Assembly (NCBI GenBank): GCA_026874595.1
Contig: CM049317.1
Coordinates: forward strand, 44,976,401 to 45,040,400
DNA: 64,000 bases
Source of the DNA: Sipunculus nudus
Lineage: Eukaryota; Annelida; Sipuncula; Golfingiida; Sipunculidae
Direction of reading: 5' to 3'
Every line of letters starts with the position of its first letter. Position 1 is the first letter of the stretch. Under the pieces are notes generated by a model, which was given only the letters and a program-made list of their open reading frames with translations, was not told where the DNA came from and made no database searches. The translations under genes were made by a program, and so were the position numbers. Shown one piece after another: positions 60,403 to 64,000 of the stretch.

Positions 60403-60739
60403 AACGTGCCATGGTCAAAATTGGGCAAAATTTAAGGTACCAATTTTTTATTTTTGTTAATATTTTAAAAAATTTTAAAGATTTTGATCTAATTTTGGGT
60501 ATACAATTTAATTTTGATTAATTAAAGTTATATTACTGGAAAAAAAGTCCATGACTTATAGTCAGCTGAGCTAAAAACTGATCAGGTTATCAATCATAAC
60601 ATTAGTGTACAGTGTTTCAACATTCAAAGTGTGAGAAACCTAAAATTAATCTGAACAGTAAGAGGGGTGTTTTGTGACAACCAAATACAAACCAGTAAAG
60701 GGTTAAAGGATCTGACATGGATGACACTGGACTACTGAC

Positions 60740-60893
60740 CTGTAGGGACTACCGTGGCATCAGATGCTTCAGAACTTGGGCTCACATCATCTTCGTCGAC
60801 TTCCTCAATCTCGTCCTGCTTGCTCAGCTTGGATTTGCTCCTCTGGCGTTCTAGCGTTTCCATGCTTACCTCAAGTGGCCAGACACTTCACTC
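60740..60893 (-). CDS. R3HDM1/2-like: e1: first coding exon, acidic N-terminus
   Basis: Coding starts at the ATG at 60863-60861. Its context is AAGC-ATG-G (purine at -3, G at +4), and an in-frame TGA lies 27 bases upstream, which favours this Met. The frame reads METLERQRSKSKLSK, then a strongly acidic run (DEIEEVDEDD), a Ser patch, and ends VVPT with donor ACAG|GTCAGT at 60739, phase 1. The upstream 5'UTR part is bounded by an acceptor-like TTGTAG at 60894-60895, so a noncoding 5' exon probably lies further right. No conserved domain is recognised. It belongs to this gene because it joins e2 in phase and continues the acidic/Ser-rich style of family N-termini. A more upstream true start in another exon cannot be excluded. 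Confidence 0.68.
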
Positions 60894-61455
60894 CTACAAG
60901 TATAACATCACAACAGTTAGAGCAAGATTACTAAACCCTTCACTCCCACATGTATAACATCACAACAGTTAGAGCAAGATTACTAAACCCTTCACTCCTA
61001 CAAGTATAACATCACAACAGTTAGAGCAAGATTACTAAACCCTTCACTCCCACATGTATTACAGCATAACACTTAAACAAGAATACAAACCCTTTATGAG
61101 TATAACATCATAACAGTCAGAGCAAGAATACAAACCTTTCACTCTTACAAGTATAACTTCATAACAGAGCACTATTAACACAATAACAGACTATTCAGTC
61201 TTACAGATCTAACATCATAACAGAGCTCTATTAACAGACTCTTCACTCTAACAGATCTAAATTCATAACAGAGCTCTATTAACAGACTCTTCACTCTTAC
61301 AGATCTAACATCATAACATACAGAGCACTTTTAACAGACTATTCATTCTTACAGATCTAACAAGATAACAAGCAGAGCACCACTAACAGACTCTTCACTC
61401 CTACAGATATAACATCATAACAATAAGAGCACTACTAACAGACTCTTCATTTTTA
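60886..61455. repeat. 50-55-bp tandem array containing the e1 acceptor
   Basis: The first three units are nearly perfect (CCTTCACTCCTACAAGTATA, ACATCACAACAGTTAGAGCA, AGATTACTAAAC); further right they degenerate (TTCACTCTTACAGATCTAAC, ATCATAACAGAGCTCTATTA, ACAGAC). On the gene's strand the unit includes TTATACTTGTAG|GAGTGAAG, the 3' splice site of e1. This is the mirror case of the donor arrays. Confidence 0.75.
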
Positions 61456-62828
61456 CAAATAATTCATAAATATTTATGGAGATATTCTATGTAGAATACT
61501 GTATGCTAAGATCACAAAAATGGTACCCTCACAATACAGTTTACAAGTGAAAATCATGAAAAAGTATCCCCAGGAATATGAAGCCAACCACAGTGTATGT
61601 CTGCCATACGGTCAATGTATGGCTAAACTTGTAATTTCCCATGATTCACTGGGTGTAATTACAGTTTAAGCAAAGTCTAAGTATATATGTGATTAGTATA
61701 ATTGTGATCTCAAGAGATATCACAAATTAGTTAAGCTTGATATAATAAATCAAATCATTTATATCCTTATATAACTGGAGGATTTGGTCTTGGTCAAAGA
61801 AAGTGTTATTCCACTCTAAACTTTGCCCATACAAATTCCCTTGCCACCAAACACTCCAGGCCTTGAATTTCATTTTTGGAAATAACAAGCTACTGCTGCC
61901 TGTCAAATTTGAAGTTGACAGGCAACAAAGAAATTTGACATTTTTTTTCATTTGTTTGCATTATTTTATTTGGAATAAAGTCTGATGCAGCCATCGTGAC
62001 GATGGTGGATGAAATGGAGACACGGACGGGGGTTGGGAAATGGGAATTTTTTTACCAGGTCATAATTTAATAGCAGGCTTAATTTGGACGATGATAGACC
62101 TTATAATAGATATATTAATGGTGTTCCCAGTATTTATTAATATACTTTATATGTTAAACACTAGGCACGCAGGTTTTTACAATTGAACACAGTGTGAATA
62201 CGATGTAGTTTTCAGCGAAACTGTATTACCAATATCCTTATACAGCGGACCAATCGGATAACGCGTAACATAATGTATACGTGTAGCCCACGCTGCAGTA
62301 ACCGCTATGCTTAGCTATGATTGGCTGATAACAGCCCGCCATAAAAGATCATTTTTCTAATTAGCCGCTGGTAGTCATTTTTTTCTGAAATGATCCCCAA
62401 ATTTTCCCAGAGTAGATCAGAATGGTGGCTAGCTTAGCGCCACCATGTGTCACTGTAAGAGACTATTGACTCATTTGCTGGTTTCCCTGGCCAGTTTCCT
62501 CGTAAACGGGGAACCAGTAACACTAAGTTTTTTTTTTTCATTAAAAGGCATATGTATATAGTGGCTGCGATTGTGATTGTGTACAGACATGAAGGATGCA
62601 GTCAGGAATTTTTTTGACCGGCAGAGGTTCGTGGCTGACCGCAGCCAGCCAATTTTAAACGGCATTTGCCGGTTGCCGGTCATCAAATTAAAAAAGAGGG
62701 GCTGCCATTCTGCATAAACACTAAACCTACAGGCTGCATGTTCAAATTATGAGTTTACTGTTAGTTTAATATAATTTTTTATCATGTATTAAATACTGAA
62801 CTTATATATGGACAAGAGTTTATAAACA
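61456..62828. promoter_or_regulatory. Upstream region with CCAAT boxes; possible promoter (weak)
   Basis: No exon of the R3H gene was found here. At 62.23-62.36 kb the base composition becomes less AT-rich, with GACCAATCGGATAACGCG, ACGCTGCAGTAACCGC, GATTGGCTGAT (an inverted CCAAT) and AGCCCGCC, a pattern common near animal promoters. A further plus-strand GCGCCACCATGTG at about 62438-62450 has a perfect translation-start context followed by 38 open codons. Whether this is the R3H gene's first exon region, a divergent gene or neither cannot be told without transcript data. Confidence 0.25.
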
Positions 62829-63423
62829 AGTGGCTCATGCGCCATGGTGCTCAGATGAATTCAAGGAGCCTTGAACAAAGGGTAAAAAGACTCCCGGAGT
62901 ACTCAAAATGATGCATTTTTGCCAATAGACCTTAGATACAGGTAACAGTGACCTTATTCTACATCCAGCTGCTACCATTTGTGCCCTTCTGACTAACAGT
63001 GTGTGAAAATCAATTTCTTTCACACTGTTTGCAGAAAATAGGTCACAATGACATTATTTCAGGTTTCCAAGGGGATGTTTTTTATGGACGTGCCTGAAAG
63101 TCATGCATGAGGATTCTAGGGCTATTGGATACAATTTGTGCCCAGTCTGTCTCACTGAATGCTTGTTTTCTCCCCATGTTCGCAAAATATAGGTCAGCAT
63201 GACCTAATTTCAGAAGGGAGATTTGCCTAGGACTTTCCTGGATGTAGAGTTAGAAATTTCTAGGTCCTACTGTTATGGTTTGTGCCCTGATAACAGACAA
63301 ACACTTCATTTGAAGTTACAATTTGTGCCCGGTTTAAGGACAGCCAGACGGCAGGACAACTGGACGGAAGACGGACAAAGGGTGATCCCTATAGCTCAGA
63401 TGACTTACAGTCAGCTGAGCTAA
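62829..63423 (-). mobile_element. Short, diverged HINE-like copy
   Basis: The left end GTGGCTCATGCGCCATGGTG then CTCAGATG is only loosely like the family start. The right end TATAGCTCAGATGACTTACA then GTCAGCTGAGCTAA at 63423 is typical. Inside are repeated TAGGTCACAATGAC / ATTTCAGGTTTCCAAGG / ATTTGTGCCC segments at 62.94, 63.03, 63.19 and 63.31 kb, also present at the ends of the 9.6-kb and 46.7-kb copies. About 0.6 kb, no coding capacity. Confidence 0.45.
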
Positions 63424-63475
63424 TGAACAAAAAAGACTTATTTTTCAAAGTTTTTTATTTCAGTTCCAACCTTAT

Positions 63476-64000
63476 CTACATCAGGGAATGTTGAAACAAA
63501 GTTGAACATGATCTTGAGAATGCTTTCTTATTCAGATTTGTGGATCCATTATAAATGTACATGAAGCAGCAGCAGGAGCTAACAAACTGATATGCATCAC
63601 ATTGACAATACATGACAGCACTAGAAATTCCTGGTATCAGATACCACAGTATTCCAAGACAATTAAGGCATACCCATCTAAAACAGGCCCACTTCTTCTG
63701 AAGCATATATTGACACTTTACAAGGCCAAGGTCAGCAGGGTAAAGGTCACCAATTTTTAACTTGTTCAACAATTTGGTGGAAACAATTTGTGTATCCAAT
63801 TTGAATAAGAAATCTGCAGGATAATTTTCACATATTGCAAGAATGATGTATTTAAACCCAGAAACTCTTAAAAAGTCTGTGTCCCATGTAGCTTCTCTGG
63901 TACAGGCTAAATACAGCAACCAGGCCAGATACCTGATTTTGATCAAATTGAGTTGTACATCAGCTGTACTCACTATTAGAAACCTCACCAGCGTAATCCC
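63476..64000 (-). CDS. Unidentified open reading frame, open to the right edge
   Basis: A minus-strand frame of about 170 codons starts beyond or near the window edge (open at 64000; the first candidate start is a GTG at 63988) and stops at 63476-63478. It contains TREATWDTDFLRVSGFKYII, a hydrophobic N-terminal stretch (RYLAWLLYLAC) and a Cys-rich C-terminal part (SCCCFMYIYNGS). I do not recognise the family. It could be the last exon of another minus-strand gene, an open frame inside an unrecorded repeat, or chance, though 170 codons is long for chance in AT-rich DNA. It lies just right of a mobile-element tail ending at 63423. Confidence 0.3.
   Translation of the reverse strand, partial: GITLVRFLIVSTADVQLNLIKIRYLAWLLYLACTREATWDTDFLRVSGFKYIILAICENYPADFLFKLDTQIVSTKLLNKLKIGDLYPADLGLVKCQYMLQKKWACFRWVCLNCLGILWYLIPGISSAVMYCQCDAYQFVSSCCCFMYIYNGSTNLNKKAFSRSCSTLFQHSLM

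Larger units (their letters stand above)
53929..60577 (-). mobile_element. HINE/'pearl'-like element, copy 3 (outermost of a three-deep nest)
   Basis: The left end AACAAGGGACCTATGGGTCA is at 53929. The body runs to about 55879, where it stops at TTTCAGAAA, and resumes at about 60402 as ACGTGCCATGGTCAAAATTG, which is exactly what follows this point in the other copies. It ends at 60577 with CAGCTGAGCTAAAAA after an internal deletion of roughly 0.5 kb (the usual tail from AAAAAGTGC to the (ACGG)n run is missing). The gap 55880-60402 is filled by another element, itself interrupted. Confidence 0.65.

Overview
This is eukaryotic, intron-rich, AT-rich animal DNA. Frequent GT..AG splice sites, non-LTR retrotransposon remains, and many copies of a repeat ending in (ACGG)n followed by CAGCTGAGCTAAAAA point to a lophotrochozoan, most likely a bivalve mollusc. 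No ribosomal or transfer RNA gene, operon, phage or CRISPR array is seen.

The window is dominated by one minus-strand gene, which encodes an R3H/SUZ-domain RNA-binding protein of the R3HDM1/R3HDM2/ARPP21 (Drosophila encore) family. Fourteen coding exons run from about 60.9 kb down to 0.84 kb. Every exon has GT and AG borders and every intron phase matches its neighbour. Joined, they give about 950 codons if the stop at 839-841 is used. A strong donor at 861 suggests the gene may instead continue beyond the left edge. Order along the protein: acidic N-terminus (e1-e2), Ser/Thr-rich segment with a conserved KLVRSLA box (e3-e4), R3H domain (e5-e6), SUZ-type RNA-binding segment (e7-e8), Ser-rich linker (e9-e10), PPGSLIINPQT box (e11-e12), and a Gln/Pro-rich tail (e12-e14).

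The introns hold three kinds of material. (1) Tandem arrays. Those at the 5' splice sites of e4, e6, e8, e9, e10 and e13 are made of units that contain the exon's own last bases plus its donor, and one array carries the e1 acceptor. Three other large arrays (29.1-31.6, 33.5-36.1 and 44.7-45.7 kb) show no such link. (2) A mobile family beginning AAGGGACCTATGGGTCA..CTCAGCTG and ending CAGCTGAGCTAAAA. It has Helentron/HINE ('pearl'-like) features and is repeatedly nested: in a LINE that itself sits in a minisatellite (2.1-8.2 kb), three deep at 53.9-60.6 kb, and inside a nuclear-receptor-motif-rich repeat at 46-51 kb. (3) A truncated CR1/L2-type LINE and several small inverted-repeat elements.

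Right of 61.5 kb no exon of this gene was found. A CCAAT-containing stretch at 62.2-62.4 kb and an unidentified open frame at the right end remain open questions.

All calls come from reading the sequence. Family names rest on recalled conserved motifs, not on a database search.
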